Notes: generated by a model not told the origin, from the letters alone. A stretch of 64,000 nt of DNA from Chryseobacterium gleum (GCA_945883565.1 CAMCXO010000004.1:1-64000); one strand, 5' to 3'. Positions 7,790 to 17,586 are shown, counted from the first letter of the stretch. Numbers and translations are program-made.

Positions 7790-9529
7790 TTATGTTTCAT
7801 TTAACTTAAATTTCATTAATCGATTTTGAATGGTTTGAAACAGTAAGGCCAAAGCCAAAAGCAGCAAACAGCCCACCACATTGTACCATAGGTATTCCAT
7901 GTCGAGATGTTTTAAAACAAAAGGCCATTTCTGAACACGGCCAAGGTGAATAAGCAATACCACGGCTTCGGCCACTAAAGCCGACCATAACACGGCCTTT
8001 GAGCCTATGTGCTTTAGAAAAAATGCCACCAGAAACACCCCTAAAATGGTTCCATAAAATAAGCTGCCCAAAACATTAACCATTTCTATTAGGTTGTCGA
8101 ACAACTTGGCGGCCCAGGCAAACGATATAGCGGCAATGCCCCAAAGCACCGTCATTAGTTTGCCTATAAACAAAGTGTGTTTTTCATCGGCTTTACCACC
8201 AAACCGTTTGTAGAAATCGACCAAAGTACATGAGGATAACGCGCTAAGTTCTCCTGATGTTGACGACATGGCCGCACTTAATATCACCGCTAGCAATAAG
8301 CCAATAAGTCCATGTGGTAAATAGTTGAGCACAAAATGCAAGAAAACATAATTGGTGTCTTTGGCATTTTGGTCGGGAGCTGCTTTTAAAATTAAAGCCC
8401 TTACCTCTCCTCTTAAAACTGTTTCCTTGCTTTCGGCGGCCTCCATTGCGCTCGATGCCTTCTGTTTGGCCAGAGGATCGGTACGCCTAACCGCCTCTAC
8501 AAAATTTTGCCGTTGATGTTGAATGGTTTCATGGTTTCGTTTAAATTCTTTCTTAAGCCCTTCCCATTCATCTTTATACTCCGATTGTTCCAAAGCCCTA
8601 ATACCAGCCTGATTAAAATTCATGGGCGGGGTTTGGAAAAGGTAAAACACATAAATGAAAACCCCAATGGCCAGAATAACAAATTGCATGGGGATTTTCA
8701 GCAAGCCATTAAATATCAATCCGAAACGGCTTGCTTTTACGCTTTTTCCTCCTAAATACCGCTGTACTTGACTTTGGTCGGTTCCGAAGTAAGACAGCGC
8801 CAAAAACAGCCCGCCGGTTAATCCACTCCATAAAGTGTAGCGCTCCTTATAACTAAAGCCTGTGTCTATGGCCTGCATTCGTCCAGCCCTACCGGCCAGC
8901 ATAAGGGCCTCATTCAGGTTAATGTGTTCAAAAAGCTTAACCAACACCACAACTAGAGCCACCATCATACCCAGTAAAATAATGGCCATTTGCCACTTTT
9001 GGGTTACACTTACCGCTTTGCTTCCGCCACTTACGGTATAAATTATAACCAAACCGCCTACGGCTAAAATGGTAAGATTCAGGTTCCAATTAAGTATGGT
9101 ACTTAAAATAATGGCCGGAGCATAAATGGTTAAGCCCGCTGCTAAACCCCTTTGAACCAAGAACAAAAAAGCCGTTAATAAACGAATACGCAAATCAAAC
9201 CGCTGTTCGAGGTATTCGTAGGCCGTGTAAACATTTAATTTATAATAAATGGGAATAAAATATCGGCTTATTATAACAATGGCTATGGGCATACCAAAGT
9301 AAAACTGAACAAAGCGCAAACCAGATTCATATCCCAATCCGGGAGCACTTAAAAAAGTTATGGCCGATGCCTGAGTGGCCATAACCCCAAGACCAATACT
9401 TAGCCAATCCATTTCATTTCCACTCCTTAGGTATTGGTGTACACTTTGTTTGCTTCGGGTGCTGAAAATACCGGCCAGAGCAATAGCCAAAAGGCTTAAA
9501 AACATTACCAGATAATCGGCCCAATTCAT
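7790..9529 (-). CDS. Sodium:solute symporter (SSS family)
   Basis: 579 residues, about 13 membrane helices, with SSS-type sequence from WADYLVMFLS at the N-terminus and SYFGTDQSQVQRYLGG in the middle (family signature region). A charged hydrophilic insertion of about 80 residues lies near residues 300-390 (EYKDEWEGLKKEF and onwards), predicted as a long cytoplasmic loop. It imports an unknown small solute with sodium. Its ATG overlaps the stop of the 44-residue membrane protein (ATGA), which in turn overlaps the PIG-L gene, so the solute is plausibly a product of that exported deacetylase. This last step is inference. Confidence 0.9.
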   Translation of the reverse strand: MNWADYLVMFLSLLAIALAGIFSTRSKQSVHQYLRSGNEMDWLSIGLGVMATQASAITFLSAPGLGYESGLRFVQFYFGMPIAIVIISRYFIPIYYKLNVYTAYEYLEQRFDLRIRLLTAFLFLVQRGLAAGLTIYAPAIILSTILNWNLNLTILAVGGLVIIYTVSGGSKAVSVTQKWQMAIILLGMMVALVVVLVKLFEHINLNEALMLAGRAGRMQAIDTGFSYKERYTLWSGLTGGLFLALSYFGTDQSQVQRYLGGKSVKASRFGLIFNGLLKIPMQFVILAIGVFIYVFYLFQTPPMNFNQAGIRALEQSEYKDEWEGLKKEFKRNHETIQHQRQNFVEAVRRTDPLAKQKASSAMEAAESKETVLRGEVRALILKAAPDQNAKDTNYVFLHFVLNYLPHGLIGLLLAVILSAAMSSTSGELSALSSCTLVDFYKRFGGKADEKHTLFIGKLMTVLWGIAAISFAWAAKLFDNLIEMVNVLGSLFYGTILGVFLVAFFLKHIGSKAVLWSALVAEAVVLLIHLGRVQKWPFVLKHLDMEYLWYNVVGCLLLLALALLFQTIQNRLMKFKLNET

Positions 9530-9660
9530 CGTGCAGAAGGGGTGTAAAACAGCGAAAGCAGGTAAAAAAACACAATCATGAGCAATAAAGCCGCCAAAAC
9601 CATAAGGTGAAGCGTCTCAAAATTGCGCCATCCGGCAATTCGGTTTTTGTTTGGGTTCAT
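9526..9660 (-). CDS. 44-residue single-helix membrane protein
   Basis: A short gene missed by length cut-offs. It encodes MNPNKNRIAGWRNFETLH, then one hydrophobic helix (about residues 19-39, LMVLAALLLMIVFFYLLS), then a short tail. Its ATG overlaps the TGA of the PIG-L gene (ATGA at 9657-9660) and its TGA overlaps the ATG of the symporter (ATGA at 9526-9529). Coupling at both ends is strong evidence for real translation. The basic N-terminus and single helix suggest an inner-membrane protein with the basic end inside. By analogy with small partners of other SSS carriers (YjcH next to ActP, YhdT next to PanF) it may be a carrier subunit; that is inference. Confidence 0.75.
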   Translation of the reverse strand: MNPNKNRIAGWRNFETLHLMVLAALLLMIVFFYLLSLFYTPSAR

Positions 9661-12074
9661 TGGGGTTCGTAACAAATTAAATTGGCCAGCAGTTTGTAAG
9701 CACCCGGAACCCCTTCGGGCAATTGTCTAAAAAAGGCTATGCCCGTATAAACAAAACTTCCTTGCCCGTAATGACTTACCAATAACCCCCCTAAACGTGG
9801 TGGTTCGTTGGCATCGTTCCAGCTTATAAGCGGGAAATACTCTTTGCTCCAGCTATCGGCGAAGTACAATCCCCTTTCTTGTACCCATCCGTCAAAATCT
9901 TTCAAAGTAATGCGGTTTGGCTCGTTAAAAATTCTGTGTTCAGGATCTATAAATGCAGGTTTGGCGTTTTCTTCTGTTACCCGCTGACGCGAAATTTCCA
10001 AAGGGTAAGGGCCAATTTGTTTCAATTTTAAATCGCTTCCATTGGTATTGTATTGAACCACTAAATGGCCGCCTTTTTTAACATAATCCAACAAAAGATG
10101 ATGCACTTCGGGAAGCCATTCGCAGGTGTTATACGCTCGTATTCCACATACAATGGCCATAAAACGGTCTAATTGCCCCGATTTAATCAATTTTTCGTCC
10201 AAAACCTCCACTTCAAAGCCCAATTGTTGGAGGGCTTCGGCGGTATAGTCGCCTGCCCCGGGAATAAATCCAACGGTACCCAATTCTATATCGATTTTGG
10301 CATTAACCAATTTGATTCCCGCCTTTTGAAATAAGGTTTCTTTTCTAATATGGGGGTAATCGATTTGAACGAACGATTTCAAAGGCTCCTCACCTACCTC
10401 AAGAATGGGCTTTAGCTGCCCTTCCGACTCCTTTTTTGGTGGGAAGATCTCCAATTCAAATTCAAGCTCGTCGCCCGGATTTTCAAAATCAACCGGTACA
10501 AAAGCCGGTTTTACCACCCAACCTTCCGGCACTTCGAATTTTAAGTTGTTGTGCAGGCCTTTTCGCCATGCCTTTACCTTGCAAGTAACCTTTAATGTGT
10601 TGCCTCGGCTTATTAAGGCATTTTCATTGAAATTTACCGTAAGTGAGGGGGCTGCTACAAAGGGTCGCTGAAGTTCTCCGAAAACCCTGTCGGTCCATTT
10701 GTGTACCAAGTGTGAAGCCACCTTAAACGACTTGCCGTGCCAATCAAATTCAAATTCAATATGAGGTGAAGGCTGGTTGCTGGCTTGAACCGGATTTTGT
10801 GGCAAAACAGCAAACGAGGCTTTATCGTTTTGGTTATCGAGCCAAAAAGGCTGACTGTTGGCCTCAATTGTAAAATTCGCAAGGGCAAAAGAGGTAGAGT
10901 CGCGTTTTAGTTCTTGGTTTATGATCAGTTCTTTGCCGTCAACCCAAAGGCTTTTCCATTTTAAGGGCAATTCAATTCTCAGAAGCGCCTCAGCTCTAAA
11001 CTCTTTTTTTTCGCCAATGGCCCCAAACCAAGTATCGGCCGCCGATTCTACATACAAACCCAAAATTCCGGCTATTAAGTTTTGAATACGGCCTTTTCGT
11101 TTGTCGTTAACAGAGCCCATCAAATCAATAAGGGTGTTCAAACAAGCCAGTCGGTTACCGTTCAAAAACTGCTGTTCAGCTGCTTTTAAAGCCACATTGG
11201 TGGGAGAATTGCTCAAAGAATCGCCAAATAGTTGCTCCAGAAACCGGTTTTCACCTTTTTTATGCTCGAGGTATTCGGGCATCAACCCCCTCGCCATTGG
11301 AATTCCAAAGCCCTGGCTTTTGTGCATACTTCGGCTAAGAGAAGCCAATTCATTGCATGAAACGCCGTTTACTGCATCGTAACTTCCCACATCAAAAGCC
11401 ACATATTTTGGATCGCTTTTGGCCTTTTGCGGCAGACTTTTGTCCCACCATGCACTGGCGTTCCAATAGAGAGAAAGAGGTTGCCAGGTTTGAACAAATT
11501 TCAATTGTTCGGGATAGGCATTGGGGTTTGCAGCCAAATCGAAAGCCTCTTCAGCCAAAATGGCACTGGCTGTATGGTGGCCATGCCCTGCTCTTTCATC
11601 GGGAGGAAATCGGGTAATTATAATATGAGGCTGAAACTTGCGAATGGCAAACACCACATCACCCAAAACGGCTTCGCGGTCCCATATTTCGAAGGTTTCT
11701 TGGGCTGTTTTGGAATAGCCAAAATCAATGGCGCGCGTAAAAAACTGAACACCGCCATCAATTTTTCGCGCTTCAAGGAGTTCATTGGTTCTAATTACGC
11801 CTAAAGCAGGCCCCAATTCAGAGCCTATAAGATTTTGTCCCCCATCTCCCCTGGTAAGCGATAAGTAAGCAGTTTCGGCCAAAGCTGCATGGCTTAGCCA
11901 CGAAATGACCCGTGTATTTTCATCATCGGGATGAGCAGCCACGTAAAGCACCCTGGTATCACTGCCTAAACTCCGCAATTCGGTTAGTATGGCACTCTGG
12001 CTGTAGGGAAGGGTTTGAGCCGTAAGAAAGCTGCAAAATACAATTCCAAAAACGGCCAAAAATTTTCGATTCAT
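9657..12074 (-). CDS. Exported PIG-L family deacetylase with C-terminal extension
   Basis: 805 residues. A signal peptide (1-19, FLAVFGIVFCSFLTAQ) precedes a PIG-L/LmbE domain with the zinc-binding AHPDDE at 47-52 and AGHGHH at 162-167. The family removes acetyl groups from N-acetylglucosamine-type sugars. A middle region is beta-rich (Ig-like, about 370-570). The C-terminal region of about 200 residues resembles a glutamine-amidotransferase-like fold (VGFIPGAGDYTAEAL, then GGHLVVQYN). The ATG at 12074 is chosen because the signal peptide begins there; 12104 adds ten residues ahead of it. It is first in a coupled trio with the 44-residue protein and the symporter, suggesting extracytoplasmic deacetylation followed by uptake. 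Confidence 0.88.
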   Translation of the reverse strand: MNRKFLAVFGIVFCSFLTAQTLPYSQSAILTELRSLGSDTRVLYVAAHPDDENTRVISWLSHAALAETAYLSLTRGDGGQNLIGSELGPALGVIRTNELLEARKIDGGVQFFTRAIDFGYSKTAQETFEIWDREAVLGDVVFAIRKFQPHIIITRFPPDERAGHGHHTASAILAEEAFDLAANPNAYPEQLKFVQTWQPLSLYWNASAWWDKSLPQKAKSDPKYVAFDVGSYDAVNGVSCNELASLSRSMHKSQGFGIPMARGLMPEYLEHKKGENRFLEQLFGDSLSNSPTNVALKAAEQQFLNGNRLACLNTLIDLMGSVNDKRKGRIQNLIAGILGLYVESAADTWFGAIGEKKEFRAEALLRIELPLKWKSLWVDGKELIINQELKRDSTSFALANFTIEANSQPFWLDNQNDKASFAVLPQNPVQASNQPSPHIEFEFDWHGKSFKVASHLVHKWTDRVFGELQRPFVAAPSLTVNFNENALISRGNTLKVTCKVKAWRKGLHNNLKFEVPEGWVVKPAFVPVDFENPGDELEFELEIFPPKKESEGQLKPILEVGEEPLKSFVQIDYPHIRKETLFQKAGIKLVNAKIDIELGTVGFIPGAGDYTAEALQQLGFEVEVLDEKLIKSGQLDRFMAIVCGIRAYNTCEWLPEVHHLLLDYVKKGGHLVVQYNTNGSDLKLKQIGPYPLEISRQRVTEENAKPAFIDPEHRIFNEPNRITLKDFDGWVQERGLYFADSWSKEYFPLISWNDANEPPRLGGLLVSHYGQGSFVYTGIAFFRQLPEGVPGAYKLLANLICYEPQ

Positions 12075-12079
12075 AATCA

Positions 12080-12108
12080 CAAACATAACTTCAAAGAAAC
12101 CCAAACAA
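12080..12108 (-). promoter_or_regulatory. Possible promoter of the PIG-L/symporter operon
   Basis: On the minus strand, TTG (12108-12106), an 18-base spacer and TATGTTTG (12087-12080), a perfect TAnnTTTG. The expected start site would fall almost on the ATG at 12074, so transcripts would be nearly leaderless. That makes this call uncertain. Confidence 0.35.
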
Positions 12109-12137
12109 TTTGTACCAACCAGATTGTTTTAAATTCG
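12109..12137 (+). promoter_or_regulatory. Possible promoter of the secreted subtilase
   Basis: TTTG at 12109-12112, a 17-base spacer and TAAATTCG at 12130-12137, one mismatch from TAnnTTTG. The predicted start near 12143 leaves a leader of about 27 bases before the ATG at 12171. It overlaps the oppositely directed candidate for the PIG-L operon. Confidence 0.45.
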
Positions 12138-12170
12138 TTAACATTAGGGTCTCAACTTTATCTAACCTTT

Positions 12171-15100
12171 ATGAGAAAACATCTGTACTTGTTTTGCCTA
12201 GTAACCTTGTGGAGCGCTGCATTTGCACAAAGCAAACGGCTGCTTTTGCACAACGCTACCTATTCTGTAGAAGCCATAAATAACGACCAAATAATAGCTG
12301 CAAGCTTATTGGGATACGATGCGGAAACAGAAAGAAACTATGGCATTTTGGTTTTGAAATCATCTCCTTCACCTGATTTTCTAAACCGTTTAAAGCAAGC
12401 AGATGTGGTGCTTTACGAAGCTTTGCCCGAAAGCGCATACCTTATTGGTGTACCCCAAGTGGTTTTAAAAACGCTTTTAACCTGGCCTGAGATACAGAAC
12501 TTTATAGAACAACCCAAAGCCAGCAAGTTTTCGAAGCGTCTGGCCGCAGGCGATTATCCTAACTGGATGTGGATGTCGACTAACATAGCCGAGTTTAGGG
12601 TTCATGCTGTGGCAGATGCTTATTTGGACAAGGTTGAAATGGCCTTCGAAAAATTGGGATTTTCCATTAAAACCGCCGACCGCCAATATGGCACTTATAC
12701 CCTTCATGGCGCTTTAAGCCAAATTGAGCCATTGCGCGAACTGCCCCAAATTATTTACATCCAAGAGGCCGAAGAGCCCGGTGAACCAGAAAACCACAAT
12801 GGAAGGGCGATGCACCGCATAAATGCCATTCAACCTAATATTCAAACCGGCTACAACGGCCAAGGAATTGTGGTAGCATTGGGCGATGATGGAGCCATTG
12901 GTCCACACATAGATTACGAAGGGAGATTAATCTCGCGTTCCGGCCCGAGTGGAGGTAACCACGGCGACCACGTAGCCGGAACCATTTTTGGGGCAGGAAA
13001 TCGCGATCCACGAGGCACCGGAATGGCGCCCGGAGCCCAAATAATTTACTACGATTACCCAGATAACATCAGCAATGCCGACAACGACTACGTTCAGGAT
13101 CAAGTGCGCATAACGTCATCGTCTTACAGCAATGGATGCAATGCCGGTTATACGAGCTTTACCAATCAGGTTGACCGCGACTCTCGCGATAACCTAGGCC
13201 TTCTTCACGTTTTCTCGGCCGGAAATAATGGCACCCAAAATTGCGGTTTTGGTGCCGGAAATGGTTGGGGAAACATTACAGGCGGCCACAAAATGGGGAA
13301 AAATGTAATTGCAGTAGCCAATGTTACCAGCACCGATCAAATTGCCAATTCGAGCAGCCGGGGCCCTGCGAACGATGGTAGGGTGAAGCCCGAAATCAGC
13401 GCCATTGGCACCGATGTTTACTCAACATACGACCCCCATACCTATGGCAATTCTACGGGTACTTCTATGGCTTGCCCCGGGGTATCGGGTGCTTTGGCGG
13501 TTATGTACAGCGCCTACCAACAAAATTACAACGCCCTGCCGGATGGCGGTTTAATGAAAGCCATCGCCCTTAACACCGCTCAGGATTTAGGCAATCCCGG
13601 TCCTGACTTTTTGTTTGGCTACGGAAGACTTCATTTGCGCCATGCCATTCAAGTTATTGAAGATGGAATGTTCATTAAAGATTCGGTAATAAGTGGACAA
13701 CAAAAGAACTTCAACATTCAAGTTCCTTCTGGCATAGCAGAGCTTAAAGCCTTGGTTTATTGGGTGGATCCTGCTGCTTCGCCCATTGCACAAAAAGCCT
13801 TGGTGAATAACCTCGATATGGTGATGAGCGGTCCGGGAGGCTCTTGGCAACCTTGGGTTTTAAACCCAAGCCCAAATGTGGCTGCTCTTACTTCACCTGC
13901 CGTTAGAGCTACTGACTCGCTAAACAACCAAGAACAAATAACACTAACCAACCCAACTTCCGGAAACTATACGCTTAACATTACCGGCAGCAGCGTTTTA
14001 AGCGGCGGACAGGTTTTTTATGTAACCTGGATTTTGGTACCCGACCAAATTGTGGTAGACTGGCCCTTGGAAAATGCGGTTTTAGTTCCCGGACGCAACG
14101 AAATAATTAGATGGGACGCCCCTTCCGGAACCTCTACTTTTAACGTTGAATTCAGTTTAAATGGTGGTCAAACCTGGAACACCATAAATGCCAACCTTGC
14201 GGGAAGTGCCAGAACCGTAAGCTGGACTCCGCCTTTTAGTACCACCGGAGAAGCGCGAATTCGTGTAAGTCGCGGTTCTGCTTCGGCCCAAACAGGCAAT
14301 TTCAATCTGATTGGCCGTCCGGGCAATTTTCAAATCGATTACGTTTGTCCAGATAGTATGCGTTTAAGCTGGACGCCGGTGCTTAATGCAACCCATTACG
14401 ATGTATTCGTATTGGGAAGCATGTATATGGACAGTTTAACAACCGTAAACACCAATCAAGCCGTTATTTCAGGTCTCCCCATTACCCAAGACCATTGGTT
14501 TAGCGTGAGAGCCAGACGCGATTCGACGGTAGTAGGCGAACGCGTTCAGGCCATCTTAAAAAACAGTGGCACCAACAACTGTATTTTAAACTATGACCTA
14601 GCCGCCTTCAAATTGGCATCTCCCCAATCCGGAACACCAACTTGCCAAAGCAATAACCTCTCGCCCAAAATTGAAGTTCTCAACCAAGGGCTTCAAGCCA
14701 TTAATGGTTTCTCGGCCAATTTGGAATTTAACGTTTCGGGCGGTGGAACCCTGGCATTCAACCAAAGCTTTGGAGATACTGTTTTTCCCAACCAATCGAA
14801 AATATTAAGCTTTACAAACCTTCTCAATTTGCCGGCTGGCCTACATTCTTACCGATTAATTATTCAGGTGAACAACGACCAAAACGCTTATAACGATACC
14901 CTTATGGGGCAGGTTGAAATATTTAACTCAGGTCCACTTCAAACTTTACCGGGAGGAGAAAATTTTGATGGCATGAATACCTGCGCCACATCAACAGACT
15001 GCGAACTCACAAGCTGCAGTTTGAGCAATGGATGGTTTAATTTAGGTAATGGTCAGGGCGACGACATAGATTGGCGCGTTCACGTAGGCAGCACTGCAAC

Positions 15101-17057
15101 TACCAATACCGGTCCTACAGGCGGGCAAGGAGGTGGTGGCAGCCAATACCTCTATTTAGAATCTTCAGGCGGCTGCAATTTTGCTGAAGCCATATTGGTA
15201 AGCCCCTGTATAGACCTCAACAATTCCATCTCCCCTATTTTCTCGTTTTGGTACCATATGTATGGAGCGAATATGGGGAACTTACGCGTTGAGGTACTGG
15301 CCGATGGGGACGTTTATCCCAACGTTTTTCCTGTAATCAACGGAAATCAGGGCAATCAATGGCTTCAAGGTATTGTTGACTTGAGTCCTTTCGTCAACAA
15401 AATTATCAACCTTAGAATAATAGGCACCACCGGTTCGGGCTTTACCAGCGATTTGGCCATAGACCAAATGGAATGGCGCGAAAACAACGCGGCACCTACC
15501 GCCTCTTTGGGAATACCAACCCAGGCAGCGTGTACTGGCCAAGCTATAGATTTTGAAGATCTTAGCACCTTTGCACCCAACCAATGGCTTTGGAAATTTT
15601 CGCCTAATACGGTAAGTTTTGTAAATAATACTTCGGCACAATCGCAAAACCCTTCGGTGGTTTTTAATCAAGTCGGAACCTATTCAATCAAACTGATTGC
15701 AAGCAATGTTTTTGGCAGCGATTCGGTAGAGGTTCCCAACGCCATAGTTATAAGCAACGGAATGGCACCTGCAGTTTCAGAAAACTTCGAATCAAATACT
15801 TCGGTTTTTCCACCTCAGGGGTTTGAATTAATAAACCCGGATGCCGACCAAACCTGGCGGGCTGTAAGTGTTGTAGGAAGCCAAGGACTTAGCAGCAGAA
15901 CCGCCCAAATTCCATATTTCAATTACAACGCAGCCGGCGAAGTGGATCAGCTAATCAGCCAAAAAATCAACCTGAGTGGAATTAACAATGTACAATTGTA
16001 CTTCGATGTGTCGTATGCACGGTACAGCGCAAGTTTTCAAGATGGGCTAAAAGTGTACATAAGTGACGATTGCGGGATGACTTATGCCCATTTGGTGTAC
16101 GACAAACTTGGCAGCGATTTGGCCACTGTTTCCGATCAAACCACTGCATTTAGTCCACAAGCTGCAAGCGACTGGCGAACAGAAATAATCGATTTATCGC
16201 CTTATTCAGGCTCAATAATTCGAATCGCCTTTGAAGGTCTAAACGGGTATGGTAACAATTTATATCTCGATAATATTCGAATCATCGACAGCACTACCAC
16301 AGCACCGTTTGGAACAGCCATCATACTAAATCAAGCAAACCTTTGTGTGGGTCAAAGTCTTCAGGCCTCAACAAATGCCCAAACAGGGGTAAATTATTCA
16401 TGGGATTTTGGACTTGGAGCCAATCCGAATTCGGCCACCGGTCCTGGTCCCCATTCGGTATCTTTTGCTACCACCGGCAATAGACAAATAGTGCTTCAGG
16501 CCTTCAATGCAGGTGGGCAAGAAGTTATTAGCAACCAAGTGGTGGTGTCTGCGCTGCCGGTAAGTCAGTTTAACAGCATACCCGGATTTAATGCCTTGCA
16601 AATGCAGTTTAACAATTTAAGCCAAGGTGCCCCGTTTAGCTTGGTTAGCTGGAGTTTTGGTGATGGAAATACCAGCAACCAAAACAATCCTATTCATACT
16701 TATGCAAACGGAGGCAATTATTCTGTAAAACTGAAAATAGAAAATGGTTGTTCGACCGATAGCCTTGAACAAAATGTTTATGTAAGCGGCTTATCTGTAA
16801 ACCAACCCCAAAACCTAAACTGGCTGCTTCTTCCCAATCCAAATAATGGTAAATTCGGCGTTCAGATACCGGAAGGTGAGCTCATTACAGCTTGGCGTAT
16901 TGTTGATTTATTAGGAAGAGAAGTGATGCAATCGGAAAAAACAATGGGAGTACAAGATTGGCTGGAATTTGATATAAGTGCCTTAGAAAACGGGGTTTAT
17001 ATGTTAGAATGGAATAGCATAAAAGGGAAGCAAAATCACCTGATTCAGAAGTTGTAG
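12171..17057 (+). CDS. Secreted S8 subtilase with PKD-like and MAM-like domains and T9SS sorting tail
   Basis: 1628 residues. A signal peptide (1-20, ending AFAQ) is followed by a peptidase S8 domain with catalytic Asp239 (ALGDDGA), His264 (NHGDHVAGT) and Ser432 (GTSMACPG), all present. Downstream are beta-sandwich and fibronectin-like segments, a MAM-like region (about 935-1095, with paired cysteines and GSQYLYLESSGGC), PKD-like repeats, and a C-terminal type A T9SS sorting domain (LLPNPNNGKF, then LENGVYMLEW and a lysine-rich end). Predicted to be exported by T9SS and anchored or released at the surface as a protease. The ATG at 12171 starts the signal peptide; the longer frame from 12015 runs back over the divergent gene and is rejected. 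Followed by an intrinsic terminator. Confidence 0.93.
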   Translation: MRKHLYLFCLVTLWSAAFAQSKRLLLHNATYSVEAINNDQIIAASLLGYDAETERNYGILVLKSSPSPDFLNRLKQADVVLYEALPESAYLIGVPQVVLKTLLTWPEIQNFIEQPKASKFSKRLAAGDYPNWMWMSTNIAEFRVHAVADAYLDKVEMAFEKLGFSIKTADRQYGTYTLHGALSQIEPLRELPQIIYIQEAEEPGEPENHNGRAMHRINAIQPNIQTGYNGQGIVVALGDDGAIGPHIDYEGRLISRSGPSGGNHGDHVAGTIFGAGNRDPRGTGMAPGAQIIYYDYPDNISNADNDYVQDQVRITSSSYSNGCNAGYTSFTNQVDRDSRDNLGLLHVFSAGNNGTQNCGFGAGNGWGNITGGHKMGKNVIAVANVTSTDQIANSSSRGPANDGRVKPEISAIGTDVYSTYDPHTYGNSTGTSMACPGVSGALAVMYSAYQQNYNALPDGGLMKAIALNTAQDLGNPGPDFLFGYGRLHLRHAIQVIEDGMFIKDSVISGQQKNFNIQVPSGIAELKALVYWVDPAASPIAQKALVNNLDMVMSGPGGSWQPWVLNPSPNVAALTSPAVRATDSLNNQEQITLTNPTSGNYTLNITGSSVLSGGQVFYVTWILVPDQIVVDWPLENAVLVPGRNEIIRWDAPSGTSTFNVEFSLNGGQTWNTINANLAGSARTVSWTPPFSTTGEARIRVSRGSASAQTGNFNLIGRPGNFQIDYVCPDSMRLSWTPVLNATHYDVFVLGSMYMDSLTTVNTNQAVISGLPITQDHWFSVRARRDSTVVGERVQAILKNSGTNNCILNYDLAAFKLASPQSGTPTCQSNNLSPKIEVLNQGLQAINGFSANLEFNVSGGGTLAFNQSFGDTVFPNQSKILSFTNLLNLPAGLHSYRLIIQVNNDQNAYNDTLMGQVEIFNSGPLQTLPGGENFDGMNTCATSTDCELTSCSLSNGWFNLGNGQGDDIDWRVHVGSTATTNTGPTGGQGGGGSQYLYLESSGGCNFAEAILVSPCIDLNNSISPIFSFWYHMYGANMGNLRVEVLADGDVYPNVFPVINGNQGNQWLQGIVDLSPFVNKIINLRIIGTTGSGFTSDLAIDQMEWRENNAAPTASLGIPTQAACTGQAIDFEDLSTFAPNQWLWKFSPNTVSFVNNTSAQSQNPSVVFNQVGTYSIKLIASNVFGSDSVEVPNAIVISNGMAPAVSENFESNTSVFPPQGFELINPDADQTWRAVSVVGSQGLSSRTAQIPYFNYNAAGEVDQLISQKINLSGINNVQLYFDVSYARYSASFQDGLKVYISDDCGMTYAHLVYDKLGSDLATVSDQTTAFSPQAASDWRTEIIDLSPYSGSIIRIAFEGLNGYGNNLYLDNIRIIDSTTTAPFGTAIILNQANLCVGQSLQASTNAQTGVNYSWDFGLGANPNSATGPGPHSVSFATTGNRQIVLQAFNAGGQEVISNQVVVSALPVSQFNSIPGFNALQMQFNNLSQGAPFSLVSWSFGDGNTSNQNNPIHTYANGGNYSVKLKIENGCSTDSLEQNVYVSGLSVNQPQNLNWLLLPNPNNGKFGVQIPEGELITAWRIVDLLGREVMQSEKTMGVQDWLEFDISALENGVYMLEWNSIKGKQNHLIQKL

Positions 17058-17090
17058 ATTCTAGAATCCAACAGAATTTATTTATTTTTG

Positions 17091-17128
17091 AAAATGGATG
17101 GAAGGGTTATACTCGTCCATCCATTTTT
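17091..17128 (+). terminator. Intrinsic terminator after the subtilase
   Basis: A 12-bp inverted repeat, AAAATGGATGGA (17091-17102) with TCCATCCATTTT (17116-17127), and T's at the 3' side, 34 bp after the stop. A second, weaker inverted repeat (AAACCTTT 17181-17188 / AAAGGTTT 17214-17221) follows. Confidence 0.75.
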
Positions 17129-17252
17129 ATTTTGATACCCTAGGGTTAAGGTTCTGCTGTTTTAATTTATGTAAAAAGAAAAACCTTTAACACGAACATA
17201 ATTATTCGAGCTAAAAGGTTTGTATTTTCTTGAGAAACTGCTTGACTGGGCC

Positions 17253-17282
17253 AAAAAGGCTGTAGTTTAAACAATAACAGCC
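17253..17282 (-). terminator. Intrinsic terminator of the 94-residue orphan gene
   Basis: On the minus strand GGCTGT (17282-17277) pairs with ACAGCC (17263-17258) and is followed by five T's (17257-17253). It lies about 20 bp after the stop codon of the small gene and supports that gene being transcribed. Confidence 0.6.
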
Positions 17283-17301
17283 ATTTTTCGCAAAAACGCT
17301 T

Positions 17302-17586
17302 TTAGGCGGTTCTTTCTATGGCCGACTCCATAACTTGGGGCACAATACCGGTAAAAGCCTGAAGCAAAGCTGCTTCTTCATGGTTAATTCCAGCTACCCA
17401 GATTCTTAAATCATCCACCGAACTGCCTTCAATTTTAAACATGGCGTCCGGATTTTTTTCTAAAATGCCCAATGCTTTTTTTTCTAAAATGGCCACCAGT
17501 GTAGTACCTGCCAAAATAGACGCTCGTTCTTCGCGATTTGTTACCTCGCCCATTGGCTTTGGTTTAAATACATTTACTACCGACAT
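17302..17586 (-). CDS. 94-residue protein of unknown function
   Basis: A small soluble protein (starts MSVVNVFKPKPMG, ends SAIERTA) with no signal peptide, no membrane helix and no cysteine. The second half reads as mixed alpha/beta (GSSVDDLRIWVAGI, then EEAALLQAFTGIV). I do not recognise the family. Support for a real gene comes from amino-acid composition typical of a folded protein and its own terminator. It stands alone in about 1 kb of otherwise non-coding, AT-rich DNA, opposite in strand to both neighbours. Confidence 0.6.
   Translation of the reverse strand: MSVVNVFKPKPMGEVTNREERASILAGTTLVAILEKKALGILEKNPDAMFKIEGSSVDDLRIWVAGINHEEAALLQAFTGIVPQVMESAIERTA

Noticed and set aside
15282-15671. 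129-codon minus-strand frame
   Set aside because: Antisense to the secreted subtilase gene, no recognisable domain.
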